Of a stretch of 64,000 bases of DNA, positions 62,878-64,000 are shown one piece after another; the first letter of the stretch is position 1; every line of letters begins with the position of its first letter. Origin of the DNA: Leishmania martiniquensis (Eukaryota > Euglenozoa > Kinetoplastea > Trypanosomatida > Trypanosomatidae). The notes below the pieces were generated by a model. The model ran no database searches, was not told where the DNA came from, and worked only from the letters and a program-made list of their open reading frames with translations. The stretch spans positions 135,001 to 199,000 of the forward strand of contig NC_090160.1 of assembly GCF_017916325.1 (NCBI RefSeq), in the 5' to 3' direction. The position numbers were made by a program, and so were the translations under genes.

Positions 62878-64000
62878 GGCTTTGAGCGCTCAACTCTGCG
62901 AAGGGGGAGGGGGGGGGGGCGCGAGGCTCGAGGAGTAACATGAAAGGGGCACCAAGCGGCGGCGGAGGAGCAAAGGAGAAGAACGAGAGAGGGCTGAGCG
63001 CTTCACGTATGACTGAGAAGGGGGGCGTACGTATGCGCGTATGCCTGGGCCCAAGACCGTCGAGCACGAGGAGGGAGGGAAGACGCGCACGCAGGCTTAG
63101 GTACACACGCATACAAAGCAGCACACACAGGTGTGAAGGCACGGAGAGAGAGAAAAGAAAGCGCTGGGGCGAGCGCGCGTGGAGAATGCGAAGGGCAGAG
63201 AGGCGCCGTGGAAGAACAAAAGAGAAAAATGGGGGGATGCAAGTGATGAACGGGGAGGAGAGCTCCTCTTCATACACCCTCGCATTCACAGCAGAGGTGA
63301 TAAGGCGCGATAAGCGCATGCCTGATGGCACGAGAGTGATTTTCACCTGCAGTGCGGCCGTCTCCCAGTCGTAGTCGCAGAGGGAAGCGAAAGGGCCGGC
63401 AAAGAGCGTGAGTCGGGCACGTGCTTTCTCCGAAGAGCAACAGCCACTAGTCGATCGCGCCTATGAATCTCAGCTGCCCTTACCCGACCCCACCCGCTCA
63501 GCAGTTTATCTGCACCTCCTGCAAGCGCCCACCCGGCAGACTGGGGAGCCGCCCATTTTACAGATCAGAGGCCGCCACTTAGACTTCCTCTTCGTTCTCT
63601 TTTGCGTTCCCACAGTTTTGATGGTGACTCGTCAGTTGCCATCTCTGCTCTCTTGCTCACCACACAGCGGGAGGGGGGGGGTAAGAAAAGGGAAGGTCTT
63701 CCACGATGCGCCGCCGCGATCCCCGTCTGCAGACTGAATGAAACGATCAGGCGAGGAGGAAACGGTGGAGGGCCAGAGGAGAAGACACGTCACATTTTAG
63801 TCGTACAACAGAGCCGTGCTACAGCCCGGACCACCATAGCGCCAGTACGACAGAAAGGGGGAGAGAGAGGGTAGCGGACAACAAGCACATCTGCGCCACG
63901 TTTGATCAGCACGTAGGCGCTCAGGCTCCAAATCAGGCTCGTGTGCACACGGGCACGCGTATGCAGAGGCGACTTGCTCAGCAGAAGCCATTCTCGCCCT
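62878..64000. other. Spacer upstream of the 682-residue gene
   Basis: 1.1 kb to the window edge. The + strand is purine-rich, with a G run at about 62904-62918 near the gene start, which on the transcribed strand gives a pyrimidine tract suited to trans-splicing. Open frames on both strands (for example 63408-63737 plus) show no domains and are not called. Confidence 0.55.

Noticed and set aside
1..64000. CRISPR array, prokaryotic operon or phage-type defence system
   Set aside because: The genes are eukaryotic (BRF1, SCD6, RRM proteins), the repeats are microsatellites without regular spacers, and there are no ribosome-binding sites or overlapping operon genes.

Overview
This is nuclear DNA from a trypanosomatid, almost certainly Leishmania. 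All thirteen credible genes lie on the minus strand, have no introns, and are separated by long purine/pyrimidine-asymmetric spacers full of (CA/TG)n, (GA)n and (TA)n tracts. Coding DNA is rich in G/C at third codon positions. Putative trans-splice acceptors (pyrimidine tract plus AG) can be seen just upstream of several start codons. From memory, the gene order (BRF1, Era-like GTPase, UBP-type RNA-binding genes, an ABCB half transporter, SCD6) resembles Leishmania chromosome 25, but I could not check this. The whole window reads as the inside of one polycistronic unit transcribed from right to left; no strand switch is visible.

Layout from the right (transcription order): 62.9-60.8 kb, unknown 682-residue helical protein; 59.5-58.6 kb, SCD6 (LSm14/RAP55-type P-body protein); 58.6-51.1 kb, a 7.5 kb spacer; 51.1-49.2 kb, probable mitochondrial ABCB half transporter; 45.8-45.1 kb, single-RRM protein; 41.0-39.2 kb, unknown 569-residue protein; 37.7-37.2 kb and 29.3-28.8 kb, two copies of a UBP1/UBP2-type RRM gene with identical coding sequences and unrelated flanks; 22.4-17.3 kb, unknown 1702-residue protein with an IQ motif; 15.1-12.3 kb, large type I membrane protein; 8.6-8.2 kb, small single-pass membrane protein; 7.1-6.4 kb, membrane protein with a SEC-C zinc motif; 5.2-4.1 kb, Era-like GTPase; 2.9-0.8 kb, BRF1 subunit of TFIIIB.

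The main theme is post-transcriptional regulation. Four RNA-binding protein genes (two UBP copies, one further RRM protein, SCD6) sit within about 31 kb. Every spacer longer than 4 kb lies on the 3' side of one of these four genes, whereas spacers 3' of the other genes run from about 1 to 3.6 kb. The UBP pair is the strongest single signal. Sequence identity covers 561 bp, the coding region plus 9 nt after the stop and 3 nt before the ATG, and then stops abruptly. The two otherwise unrelated 3' regions share one exact 16-nt element at a similar distance from the stop. This looks like coding-sequence homogenisation with freely diverging UTRs and one retained regulatory site.

Starts were chosen at the first in-frame ATG; several open frames extend further upstream only through non-ATG codons and pyrimidine-rich leader sequence. 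No credible tRNA, rRNA, CRISPR array or intact transposon was found.
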